NCBI RefSeq assembly: GCF_042453785.1
Contig: NC_091677.1
Span: 32,781,001 to 32,845,000 of the forward strand
Source: Malus domestica
Lineage: Eukaryota > Streptophyta > Magnoliopsida > Rosales > Rosaceae
DNA length: 64,000 nucleotides
Reading direction: 5' to 3'
The position numbers and the translations under genes are program-made. Below, one piece after another: positions 11,089 through 21,657 of the stretch; positions within the stretch are counted from its first letter, which is position 1, and each line of letters begins with the position of its first letter. Under the pieces are notes generated by a model. That model made no database searches, was not told the DNA's origin, and saw only the letters and a program-made list of their open reading frames with translations.

Positions 11089-11219
11089 ACACAGTAACTA
11101 TTAGAATTACAACTTCGAAAATTATAAAATGGAGTAAGCAACCACCCCATAAAATAAACTTTTATACCCGATCCTATGGCACACCAAGTTGGAAAGAAAC
11201 TAAAAGTCTAATACCATAT

Positions 11220-12369
11220 TGTTGTTCCTAAAAACTACCAAGCCTACGTAGTGCGCAAACCGAGTAACTAATGAGCTAACTACGTCCTTCAATTGTGTGC
11301 GGGGCGTGCCAACTCGTCAACCGAGCTCGGCCGGGAAGTAGAATGCGTTGCGTGGCGTTGGGCGTGCTGCTGACCTTTTAATCTTATGACTGTGGCCGAG
11401 GAAGGAACACATCTCGGCCTTCAGGTTCTAGAGCCTAAAGGCAAGGTTGCTAGTTTTATGAAGTTCACAAATCGTCGGCGTCAGATTTGATCATAGTGAT
11501 TATATTCGTAAAAGTATAAGCACGCCGAATCGACACCAAACTATATGGGCACAAGCACTCAAAGAAAATGTGCATCTTAATCATTAACGTATTTCAGCCG
11601 TCAGAATGCCGAACTCTAAATCCCACTTGTGAGTATCCAATCATAAAACAACTCGGTGTTCTATGCTCCGAGCCCAGTAATGTGTAACACCTCACCTCGC
11701 CTAAAAGGCTAATGAGATGACCTCTGCCAATAAGGATTCAAAATCCTTCTCGACCGAGACTTGGATAGATAATCAGTCGGCCTTGACGTAGTGCTGTTTA
11801 TCCAAATTGAAGGTGCTTCGCGATAGATTGATTCTACGGCAACAATGTCGTTTATCCAAACTGAAGGTGTTCGCCGATTGCCTTCACATTGCTGTTTATC
11901 CAAACTGAAGATGTGTTGGCGAAAAAGAAAATAAAAATCTCAAGATTGTTGAGAGGTTTCACATAGAGCAAGAGTTTGCACAAGGCAGTTTGTCTGCTAA
12001 GTTGGAGAGGCTTAGAATGATGCACCCCTTTCTTATTTATAGCAGCCAATCTCATCATGGCCGAACCAGGACTATACTCGGATTAGGATTCTTTATCCTA
12101 ATCTAACCAAGTCTCGGCCAATCTTACCTCCACTAGGACCCTAAACCAAGCTCTTTATCCGGCCACATTCACTTCTCAAATCCCGGCATCCTCATTCCAA
12201 TAATACTCCTTATCATACTAGAACTTGGCCCATTCACTCTTATCTAGATCAATCCTTCTTGCAATAGGACTCGACCAACCTGACTAGGTAGCCCATAGTA
12301 CTCTTGGAAAAACTTTGGACCGAACATAAACCTTCGCTTGGCCCAATAATATTATTTTGGGCCCAAACA
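11220..12369 (-). mobile_element. solo LTR (~1.15 kb) in MBF1-psi intron 1
   Basis: The segment starts TG (11220) and ends CA (12369). It is bracketed by CATAT (11215-11219) and CATAC (12370-12374), a likely 5-bp target duplication with one change. The flanks match contiguous intron 1 sequence in the MBF1 gene of unit C (near 21040). No coding domain is present. Three copies of a GTTTATCCAAACTGAAGGTG-like unit lie at about 11793-11912. I take the minus orientation from the terminal GGGCCCAAACA and the position of a TATA-like sequence near 12030; the orientation is tentative. Confidence 0.7.
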
Positions 12370-12490
12370 CATACACATCGACAACCGAAATGCCATTAGA
12401 AAAGGAAGAACATTAAGATTATCGAGCCCGACAATGACTACGAGAACCAATGCACATGGTGAGAATCATTCGCACAAACAAATTAGAAAA

Positions 12491-12660
12491 GGGTAACGTT
12501 AGAGAGACTAAATTTAAAGATAAAATTTGCAAATTAAATGATGCGTCACCAATATAAATGAGCACGTTTATTAACGTTTTAGTAATAAATCAATCATTAA
12601 CTTTTGTGTCCTTTAATTTTCAAAATTTTGTCTACAAATTTAGTTTCCCTAACATTAATC
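12491..12660. mobile_element. Mutator-type MITE, 170 bp (family shared with 41773)
   Basis: The left end is GGGTAACGTTAGAGAGACTA and the right end, reverse-complemented, is GATTAATGTTAGGGAAACTA. It is flanked by ATTAGAAAA (12482-12490) and ATTAGATAA (12661-12669), a 9-bp duplication with one change. The intact MBF1 of unit C carries one copy of this site (ATGAGAAAA near 21150) without the insert. A related element lies at 41773-41940. Confidence 0.85.
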
Positions 12661-12775
12661 ATTAGATAAACCCCATTAGCTACAAGCTAATATAAATCAA
12701 ACAAGATAATTGAGCTGGAACAGTGAACCAACAGCTACCCGAATGGAAAAAATTTGCTACCACCTTATTTTTGTC

Positions 12776-13217
12776 TGTCCATTACTTAGATTTCAAAATT
12801 TCAACTTATAAAAACCTCACTTAAGGCCGTTCAAGAATTGGCATGCAGCATCCAACCATATTTAATTGTGACGTTAAAGTCATTTTCTTGACTAACAAGG
12901 GTCTTCTTCCCACTTGCAAAAGCCACGGGTAGGTTATCCCAAATCCAACATTTGGTTCATCAAAACTTCCTTTCCAATGGGCTTGACTAGTAGGAAGGGT
13001 CGACGAAGGTGAATTGCAGCCCTCCTGAGGGAGGTGACTTTTGACTTATATTACAACTTGTACTTACTTTAGTTTTTAATTACCAGTTGGTACCTTAGAC
13101 TCAGTAAAAATAATAATTTCTAAGTAGTATTGTCTAGGTACGTACATTTGCTGCTCTCATGGATTCTTGATATATGATATAATACCACTCGATCGGCTAG
13201 ATTTCCACACATGAAAG
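12776..13217 (+). promoter_or_regulatory. PLA1b upstream region
   Basis: From about 12865 this matches the PLA1a upstream region without the ~1-kb insert seen there. A TATA-like stretch (TATATGATATAATA, about 13170-13183) lies 35-48 bp before the start codon and is the likely core promoter. The left edge at 12776-12860 is the duplication junction with MBF1-psi intron 1. Confidence 0.6.
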
Positions 13218-14543
13218 ATGGGCAACAATAATGCTAAACATACAAAAACCACAAGCCATACTCTCCCTACGACGTCCATGGCCACTTACCAAACAGCTGA
13301 TCATCCAGCAGCTGCTGCATGGTCAGAGCTTCTAGGCTCAAACAACTGGGATTGCCTCTTGGACCCTCTAGACCTCAATCTCCGAACCCTCATCCTCCGC
13401 TGCGGCAACTTCTGCCAGGCCACCTACGACGCCTTCAACAACGACCAAAACTCCAAGTACTGCGGATCCAGCCGCTATGGCAAACACTCCTTCTTCGACA
13501 AGGTCATGCTCCAAGACGCCGCCAACTACCAAGTCTCTTGCTTCCTCTACGCCACCGCCCAAGTCAGCGTCCCCGAAGCCTTGCTTCTCAAATCCAAGTC
13601 CCGCGAGTCGTGGGATCGGGAGTCTAACTGGATCGGCTACATCGCCGTCACCACCGATGAAGTCAGCAAAGTCATCGGTCGACGTGAAATCTACGTCGCA
13701 TGGCGCGGCACGATTAGAAACTACGAGTGGATTAATGTGATGGGAGCTGAGCTAGAGTCCGCGGAGATCATTTTAGGTTCTTCTCATGCCAGCCTAGCGA
13801 ATGGTCATCAAAATCACGATGACAAGGATGACGATGAAGATGACGAAAAAGTGCCGAAAGTCATGAGGGGTTGGCTTACAATGTACATTTCCAACGACCC
13901 GAAGTCCCCGTTTACGAAAACAAGCGCCAGAGTCCAACTTGTGACAAAAATAAACGAGCTGAGGAACAAGTACAAGGACGAGAAGCTGAGCATAACCATG
14001 ACAGGACACAGTCTCGGTGCGAGTTTGTCGGTTTTGAGCGCTTTCGATTTGGCCGAAAATGGGGTATCCGATATCCCAATTGCGGTTTTTGTATTTGGTT
14101 GTCCACATATCGGAAACAAGGCACTGAAAAGACGGATTGAGACGCACCCGAATCTGAAGATACTGCATATTAAGAACACCATTGATGTCATTCCGCACTA
14201 TCCGGTCCATGTAATGGGGTACCGGAAGGTCGGGACGGAGCTTTTGATTGATACGAGGAAGTCACCGTTCTTGAAGGAGTCGAAGAATCCGAGCGACTGG
14301 CATAACTTGGAGGGGATTCTGCATGTGGTGGCGGGGTGGAACGGGGAGGAAGGGGAGTTTGATCTGAGGGTGAAGAGGAGCGTGGCGTTGGTGAACAAGT
14401 CTTGTGATTTTCTCAAGGAGGAGTGTCATGTGCCGGCGGTGTGGTGGGTGGAGAAGAACAGAGGCATGGTGCTTGATAAGAGCAGCGGAGAGTGGGTGTT
14501 GTCTCCGCCGTCTGATGAGGATCTACCGGCCCCTGAGTTTTGA
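13218..14543 (+). CDS. class II phospholipase A1 (DAD1-like acylhydrolase), copy b
   Basis: Intact single-exon gene of 441 residues, nearly identical to the gene at 4811. Differences include an extra Ala in the N-terminal AAAAW run, three extra residues (SLA) before the acidic loop, and scattered substitutions such as KSKSRES for HSQSRES. The catalytic set is preserved: GHSLGAS with Ser265, Asp in NTIDVIPHYP, and the HNLEGILH His region. As for its duplicate, the expected activity is sn-1 acyl release from glycerolipids in the cytosol; the natural substrate cannot be read from sequence. The head-to-head spacing with MBF1 (stop to stop about 920 bp, convergent) repeats the layout of unit A. 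Confidence 0.93.
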   Translation: MGNNNAKHTKTTSHTLPTTSMATYQTADHPAAAAWSELLGSNNWDCLLDPLDLNLRTLILRCGNFCQATYDAFNNDQNSKYCGSSRYGKHSFFDKVMLQDAANYQVSCFLYATAQVSVPEALLLKSKSRESWDRESNWIGYIAVTTDEVSKVIGRREIYVAWRGTIRNYEWINVMGAELESAEIILGSSHASLANGHQNHDDKDDDEDDEKVPKVMRGWLTMYISNDPKSPFTKTSARVQLVTKINELRNKYKDEKLSITMTGHSLGASLSVLSAFDLAENGVSDIPIAVFVFGCPHIGNKALKRRIETHPNLKILHIKNTIDVIPHYPVHVMGYRKVGTELLIDTRKSPFLKESKNPSDWHNLEGILHVVAGWNGEEGEFDLRVKRSVALVNKSCDFLKEECHVPAVWWVEKNRGMVLDKSSGEWVLSPPSDEDLPAPEF

Positions 14544-15466
14544 CAGGTAGTGGTGGTGGTGGTGGTTGATGGCGGCGGGACAAAGAAGAAGTGGTGGGTT
14601 CCGCCTTCATAGGGTCAAGTCAATGGTTCCATATCCAGTACTGTAATGTTATTTGTCTTGTTTAAGTTGTTTGTGCAGGTCTCTTTTGTTTAATGTTGGT
14701 CATTTTCATGGTGTTTCATACAGTGAGCTAATTTTTACACTATTTTAAGTTTTTCACATCTATTTAAAAATTCAGTTATCAGATTGAATAAATAAAACAA
14801 GAAAGAGACGCAAGAAATTAAAAAAAATTATATTTATCAGTGTTGTATGCACTTTTGAGTTTGGATTTAATGGATTTAATTAATCCATAGAAGAGAGAGG
14901 TAAAGCCAGTGGTTATTATTAATTGTGACTGCTTGTATCTGGCGGTTATCAGTCTTTACTCTTTATACATACGAATTGATTGATTAAGATATTAAGGCCT
15001 AGTCGAATAGGAATGACTAATTTGGATACAATTATTCACGACATTGAAGGCATTTTGAAGGAAGAAATGAAAGAAAATTTTCATATTTTGTCCAAATTAA
15101 AAGTTACTCAAAGAAAATATATCCTTACTAATCCCCAAAAAATAGAGATTTGAAAGTTACCCAAAATGCCTTTAATATAGTAGTTCTCTCTATCAAACGA
15201 GTTCTAAATATAGATAACGATCTTGAGTGTGAGTTAGCATTGAGTTGAACACATTTGGACCGCACATTGTTTGCAGACTCGTCATTTGAGGAATTATTTT
15301 TAGAAAACACAAGGTACTTTCTACACCAGAAACACGACCTTTGAAAGATTACAAAATGAGGTGCAGCGCATTAGCCCAAACTTCAACTACAGATTGCAGT
15401 GCAACAGATCAGTTCAAACTTAAATTCATATCGCTCGCTCGGCTTTCCTTTTCTTTCCAGGCTTCC
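14544..15466. other. PLA1b-MBF1 intergenic region
   Basis: 3' flanks of two convergent genes, collinear with 6125-7908 after removal of the TRIM. It holds no gene. The segment around 14990-15210 is a repeat-like stretch also found in unit A. Confidence 0.5.
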
Positions 15467-17545
15467 TTACTTTTTTCCGCGCAGCTTCGCTCCAAGAGCT
15501 CTCTCCAACTTGGTAATCACCTGCTGATTTGGGATCGCCTTCCCAGATTCATACTCTTGGATCACTTGAGGCTTCTCATTGATGATCTGCAAATAACCCC
15601 GAGATCGTCACCAGTACATTGTGTACGTGTGTGTGTGTGTGTGTGTGTGTGTGAGTGAGAGAGAGAGAGAGAGTGTGTATATATAGATACCTGAGCAAGT
15701 TGAGCCTGGGTAAGCTTCTTATCAGTTCGAGCTTGCATGATCGCTTTTTTCAGCTCACTTGGCACCCGGTCATCTATTTCAAAATCAGATGATATTAAAG
15801 CACGAGACCAAATAATAGAAAGAGCAAAAACATCCAGGCAAACAACAAATAAATAATTTTGCAAGGTTGCTTCAATATATTTCAGCTGGAAAAGAACCGG
15901 AACATAAGATTCAAAGAATATATATTAAATCAGATTGAGGGGCCCAAGTGCTGGCTGGAATTGTGGAGGGAAGAGTATGCAAGGACAAGCACACATGTAC
16001 GTTAATATAACTACATAGCATATGTCCAAACCACACATGTTAAGGTGGGCGAGGGCAAGAGTAAGGAAAACTTCAGAGAAAGCAAACATACAACGAAGAG
16101 AATCTTGGAAAACCACTAGTACATATGAGAAAAAGAAAAGAAAAAAATCTCAGCAAGACATACAACAATAAACACATGAACTAAATGTTGGCTACTAGAA
16201 AGGACAACCGATGTTGAAAAATCAGAGCAACATATACAGCAATAAGCAAAAGGGATCTGTGAAGCAAAGGACTTTATTGTTTTAGACTCTAAGTTTGGCT
16301 ATAGCCCGTTAGCTCCAATGAACCACTGAAAAGCATCCGGGCACCCTGCCATGAACTCTCATCCTCCCATCCCCATTCCTCGATGCAACACTCATATCAA
16401 GATAGCAATATTATTGGAGGAAAAAAGGATAGAGAAGAGGGACCCTGGGGGGTTCAACTCCAAAGTCCGATTTCACATCAAAATAAAGAGGATTCAAGGA
16501 GCAGTACATAAACACATTATACATATGATGGAATGAACCATGCAACTAGCTTGGCAAAAGAAACAATAGGCCAGATGGCGCATCCTAGTGCTCCCACAAT
16601 TGCAGGATCTTTGGAGTACAAACGGCATACAGCCACAACACACTTGTAAAGAGGTTGTTTCCCATTTCAAACCCATGACCTCAATTTGCAATGGAACAAA
16701 CCATACAATTGCGCCAAGGTTCACCCTCTTAGAAGAAAAAACCGACTAATGTGTAAAAGGATCTATTTACTTCCTTAAGCCAACCCAAACAGTTTCACAA
16801 CAGTTGCAAACTAAGAAACAATTATAACGATAGAAACTCACGAGCAAGGTTCTCTGTTTCCTCGTCAAGCTTCCTCGTGTTCAAAGTAGTGCTGCTGGAG
16901 GCAGCTTTATTTGTCCCAGCAGTAGCTGCAAAGATTAACAAAGTAGCTATTAGAATTGCAACTTCGAAATTATAAAATGCAATATCCAACCAACACAATA
17001 AAGTAACTTTATGATTCACCGAGCCGGAACAGTGAATCAGCAGCTGCCCCATATGCCAAAAATTTGCTACCTTGTTTTCTATGCTTTTACAAACAGGAAC
17101 CATGCTCTATACGGCTATATATAACGGATAAGATACATAAAAGAATAGCAAATTAAAACTTCAACGAGTGCAAAAATCCAACCCAAAAATTAAAGGTAAC
17201 GCATTCAAGTTTCAATTTTTAAAATTTGATTTTCCTTAATTTTAAACCCCTTTGAGATTTTGAAATCATTTATGTTGATAGATTTTGAAATCATTTCGAG
17301 GGTTCCAATTTATTTTCGCTTAATCAACAACAAAAAGAAATCAATACCAAAGAATAAAAGAGACGGAGAAGGGGAAAGCAAGGAACAAGGAAGGACGACA
17401 CAAAACCTTTCTTGAGGGTTTCGATCTCAGCTCCGGAGCGGCGAGCGGCGTTGACTGCTTTCTCATCTTTCTTGGCGGCGGCGTTGGGTGCCTTCTTCCT
17501 GATGACGACGGGCTCCCAGTCCTGCGAGATGGGTCCTCCTGACAT
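15467..17545 (-). CDS. MBF1: multiprotein bridging factor 1 (MBF1a/b type), unit B
   Basis: Four coding exons: 17407-17545, 16842-16925, 15691-15773 and 15467-15586 (139+84+83+120 nt), giving 141 residues, the usual MBF1a/b length. All introns are GT-AG. The N-terminal MBF1 domain (about residues 4-74) begins [18 protein letters not shown]. The C-terminal helix-turn-helix (about 80-135) has [29 protein letters not shown] and [13 protein letters not shown], ending [11 protein letters not shown]1 bridges bZIP-type transcription factors and TBP and is linked to stress responses in plants. The start is the MSGG Met; an upstream in-frame Met at 17647 adds 34 residues foreign to the family. Intron 3 contains a (GT)n plus (GA)n microsatellite (about 15626-15674). 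An 8-bp-TSD element lies in its promoter at 17674. Confidence 0.95.
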
Positions 17546-17673
17546 GGCGATCGGGTGAGGGAGGGGGGTGTTGGGGATTTCCGGGTTTTCTAGGGATGAT
17601 GCTGGTTTGGTTGCTCTGGAGGCGTGCAAAATGGCTTTAGGCTGCACGCCAGGGTTGGGGTTGTATTTATCTC

Positions 17674-18167
17674 CATTGTCTAAAATATCAATAATATCTT
17701 TTTATCGAAATTTTCGTACTTTTTGACTACTAATATTTGTTTGGGCTACCAATATTTCCAATATCATTGATATTTTAGACCTTACTAAGTCACTCATGTA
17801 TCTTACCATGCAATGTATAAAGTCTAAAATATTGTACTAATTCATTATATATAAATGATTATAGTATGTTTAAACTTCTTTCATTAATTACTACATATTT
17901 TCTACACTCACAATGTTTGTCAGCTCGTTATATAATCAACTTAAATCAATTATATCTATCATGCAATGCATTTCCTTCCAATTTTTTATGATAAACTAAT
18001 AGATAATTGACTAAATAAACATCAAAGTTTCAATAAAAATTTCCAAGTTTTTCTTACAATTTCCATGGTTTTTATTCAATTTTTATCGATACCTATAATA
18101 TCCCGATATTTCCATTGAAATTTTCGTGTTTTTGGACTATCGATATTTTCGATATCATTGATATTTG
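17674..18167. mobile_element. hAT-like non-autonomous element in MBF1 (unit B) promoter
   Basis: This 494-bp stretch is absent from the unit C promoter and is bracketed by a perfect 8-bp repeat TTTATCTC (17666-17673 and 18168-18175), the target duplication size of hAT elements. The ends share an AAATATCAATRATATC motif in inverted orientation (left near 17683, right near 18140-18165). The interior is rich in ATCGATATTTTCGATAT-like palindromes. It has no coding capacity. Confidence 0.7.
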
Positions 18168-18356
18168 TTTATCTCTGAGCCTCTTTTGCCCTGTGGGTCA
18201 AAATTGTCGATGTCGGTTTGTAGCATTTTGTAATCGAAGCTGAAATATTCATCAATATCTCTTTTCTTTGTCTGCACGAAAAAATTCCACTACAGATAAG
18301 GTTCCACAAAAACTAAAAACCATTGGTGTAAATATCTATTGTATTAAGAGTTGCAG

Positions 18357-18527
18357 TTGTCATTTAGTATTACAGTATAATGATATTCTTTTTCATTTGT
18401 AAATGAGAGGTCTTAGATTCGATTCTCGCTAAAGACGAATTTAAACCACATTATTGCTAGTCAATTGCGAGACTAAACTCACCCCTTCACTTAACGTAGA
18501 CAATATCGTTTGTTAAAAAAAAAAAAA
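18357..18527 (+). mobile_element. tRNA-derived SINE
   Basis: About 170 bp with a B-box-like GATTCGATTCTC at about 18418-18429 and an upstream A-box-like segment (TTAGTATTACAGTATAATGA). The body (GAATTTAAACCACATTATTG) ends in a poly-A run at about 18515-18527. A possible short target duplication is TTGCAG before (18351-18356) and TTGCGG after. The anticodon-arm structure of a real tRNA is absent. Confidence 0.65.
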
Positions 18528-18599
18528 TTGCGGCTCCCAATAAACAAAAAAAATTGAAAGAGATTCCGGGTTAGATACTCTTATAGCTAGTGGGTCTAT

Positions 18600-19325
18600 T
18601 TAACTATGATCACGGGCAATGTGAAATTCTTCGTAGCCTCTCCAACCCTGGAAGGAATGGATAACAATGACTTGCCACCAATTGTCCCTCTTTTTAGAAG
18701 GAAAAATAAATAAAAACATTGTGTATCAGAGTCTTGACCATGTGCCTTCCACATTGTGTAGGGTTTTGGCGAGGAGAGGCTATTGTGTATCGTGATCGAT
18801 TGGTTGGAAGGGACGATGGCGAACTCGAACTCGAACTCGATGAGCTAGGCGAGAGATTTGGCTCGAACCAACACAGCTCAACTGTCCGGGCTGAATCGGA
18901 TTTTGGGCAAGACACCACCAACAAAGATATTGCATTTAACCATTGAAAATTTCGAAACAGAGCTACTGAAATAGCAAGGCATGACTTCCTTGCCCCCTAC
19001 AAGCATTGAGTTGACATTTGGACGGCACATTGCCGAGCGAGTACCAAATGTGATGAGGCGGATGAGGGGCAGCAATACCCAGTGCTATGGTAACGGTAGG
19101 AGCATGTAGATACTTGGCTGAAATTGTTTGCAAACTCGTCATTTGAAGAAATATTATTAGGAAATACAACGGTACTTTCTACATCAAACACACGACCTTT
19201 GAAAGATAACTACTTAATGAGGCGCAGCGCATTAATTCAAACTTTAACTACAGATCGCAGCGCGGCAGATCTGTTCAAACTTAAATTCATATCGCAGCTC
19301 GGCTTCTTTTTCTTTCCAGGCTCCC
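18600..19325. other. remnant of the PLA1-MBF1 intergenic region (unit C)
   Basis: Sequence at about 18745-18985 matches 6850-7020 (TATCGTGATCGATTGGTTGG and AACAAAGATATTGCATTTAA), and 18986-19325 matches 7581-7908. Unit C therefore once had the same layout, but no PLA1 coding sequence remains between the unit B MBF1 promoter and here. Confidence 0.65.
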
Positions 19326-21657
19326 TTACTTCTTTCCACGCAGTTTCGCTCCAAGAGCTCTCTCCAACTTGGTAATCACCTGCTGATTTGGAATCGCCTT
19401 CCCAGATTCATACTCTTGGATCACTTGAGGCTTCTCATTGATGATCTGCAAATAACCCCGAGATTGTCATCAGTAATTGTGTACACATATGTGTGTGAGA
19501 GGGGGGGGAGAGAGAGAGAGGGAGAGATTGGGAGAGAGAGATGGATACTTGAGCAAGTTGAGCCTGGGTAAGCTTCTTATCAGTTCGAGCTTGCATGATA
19601 GCCTTCTTCAGCTCACTTGGCACACGTTCATCTATTTCAAAATCAGATGACATTAAAGCACGAAACCAAAGTAGACGAGAGTAAAAAACATCGAGGCAAA
19701 CAACAAATAACTTTTCTGGATTGCTTCAATATATTTCAGCTGGAAAAGAATCAGACCAAATGTTCAAAGAATATATATTAAACCAGATTGAGGAGCCCAA
19801 GTTCTGGATGGAATTGTGGAGGGAAGAGTATGCAAGGGCAAGCACACATGTATGTTAATAGAACTATAAGTACACATTTATAATTAAAATAGAGATGTAA
19901 AGGTCTACAAACTTTTCTATTGCCACCAAAACAACTCATACCATATGTCTAAACCACACATGCTATGGTGAGGGCAAAAGTAACGGAAACTTCAGAGAAA
20001 GCAAACATACAACGAAGAGAATCTTGGAATACCACTAGTGCATATGAGAGAAACAAAAAAATAAATAAATAAATTACCACAGCAACATATACAACAATAA
20101 GCAAAAAGGTTCAGTGAAGCAAGGGACTTTAACTTTATTCGTTTAGTCTCTACGTTAGTCTATAGCCCGTTAGGTCCAATGAACCACTGAAAAGCATCCT
20201 GGCACCATGCCATGCCATGAACTCTTCTCCCACCCCCATTCCTCAATGCAGTGCTCATGTCAAGATAGCAATATTATTGGGAAGAAAGAGGAGATAAAGA
20301 AGGTCCCCAAAAGAAGGTCCCCAGGGCGTTCAACTCCAAAGTTCGAGTTCACATTGAAATAAAGATGATTCAAGGAGCAGTACATAAACACATTATATGT
20401 ATGAAGAACTGAACCATGCAACCAACTTGGCAAAAGAAACACTAGGCAAGATGGCGCAGCCTAGTGCACCCACAATTGCAGGATCTTCGGAGTACAAACT
20501 TACACAGCCTCAAACCAACTTGTAAAGAGGTTGTTTCCCATTTCAAACCCGTGACCTCAGTTTGCAACGGAACAAACCATACAATTGCACCAAGGTTCAT
20601 CTCTCAGAAGCAAACAAGAAGCTAATATGTAAGAGGATCTATTTACTTCCTTAAGCCAACCCAAACAGTTTCACAACAGTTGCAAACTAAGAAACAATTA
20701 TAATGATGTCAAGAAGAGATTATTTAGCTCATTCAAGAAAGATATATCAATCCTAGAAACGAAAAACAAGAATTTTGTATATACATAGTACAAGAAAGAG
20801 AAAAACTCACGAGCAAGGTTCTCTGTTTCATCATCAAGCTTCCTCGTGTTCAAAGTAGTGCTGCTGGAGGCAGCTTTATTGGTCCCAGCAGTTGCTGCAA
20901 AGATTAACAACGCAACCATTTAGAGTTGCAACTTCGAAAGTTATAATATGCAGCATGAAAACCCACACAATAAACTAACTTTTATACCCAATCTTATGGC
21001 ACACCAAGCTGGAAAGAAACTAAAAGTCCAACACTAAACAAATCGACAACGAAAATGCCATTACAAATGGAAGAACATTAAGATTATCGAGCCCGAAAAT
21101 GATTACTAAAACCAATGCAAATGGTGCAAATCATTCGCACAAACACATGAGAAAAACCCCATTAGCTACAAGGTAATATAAATCAAACCAGACAATCGAG
21201 CCAGAACAACGAATCAGCAGCTTACCCAAATGGCAAAAATTTGCTACCTTGTTTTCTATGCTTTTCCAATCAAAAACAGCAAATTACAACTTTAACGAGT
21301 GCAAAAATCCAACCCAAAAATTACGAGTAAAGCATTCTACTTTCAAATTCTAAAATTTGATTTTCTCTAATTTTAACCCCTATGAGATTTTTGAAATCAT
21401 TTCGTGGGTTCCATTTTGTTTTCCGCTTAACCAATAACAGAACAAAACAAATTGAAGACCAAAGAATGAAAGAGACAGAGAAGGGGAAAGTGAGGAAGAA
21501 GGAAGGACGATACAAAACCTTTCTTGAGGGTTTCGATCTCAGCTCCGGAGCGGCGAGCGGCGTTGACGGCTTTCTCATCCTTCTTGGCGGCGGCGTTGGG
21601 TGCCTTCTTCCGGATGACGACGGGCTCCCAGTCCTGCGTGATGGGTCCTCCTGACAT
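19326..21657 (-). CDS. MBF1: multiprotein bridging factor 1 (MBF1a/b type), unit C
   Basis: Four coding exons: 21519-21657, 20811-20894, 19549-19631 and 19326-19445. The sizes are identical to the unit B copy and give 141 residues. All splice sites are GT-AG. The protein differs from the unit B copy at few positions ([12 protein letters not shown] for [13 protein letters not shown] for [19 protein letters not shown] for [10 protein letters not shown]). The MBF1 N-terminal domain and the Cro-like helix-turn-helix are complete, ending GAKLRGKK. Role as for the unit B copy: a nuclear co-activator bridging TBP and bZIP-class activators. Intron 3 has a (GA)n tract near 19498-19540. The upstream region lacks the 494-bp insert that splits the unit B promoter. 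Confidence 0.95.

Larger units (their letters stand above)
7909..12775 (-). pseudogene. MBF1 pseudogene (unit A): exons 3 and 4 plus intron remnants
   Basis: Minus-strand paralogue of the two intact MBF1 genes. Exon 3 (8463-8545) and exon 4 (7909-8028) keep the lengths (83 and 120 nt) and splice sites of the intact copies. Missense changes hit conserved positions: KKLTQ is KKRTQ, QEYESGK is QEHESGK, and the C-terminal GAKLRGKK is GAKLCRKK. Intron 2 can be followed to about 9545. Exon 2 is then replaced by foreign DNA up to about 11088. Intron 1 pieces resume at 11089-11219, 12370-12490 and 12661-12775, separated by a solo LTR and a MITE. The sequence then passes into the PLA1b upstream region before exon 1 is reached. 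Exons 1 and 2 are absent, so no MBF1 protein can be made. Confidence 0.88.

Noticed and set aside
13794-14210. 138- and 125-codon antisense frames inside PLA1b
   Set aside because: They are antisense to a conserved single-exon gene and are broken up in the near-identical copy a.
18416-18430. tRNA-like B box GATTCGATTCTC
   Set aside because: No acceptor stem or anticodon loop can be drawn; it fits a SINE with a poly-A tail.
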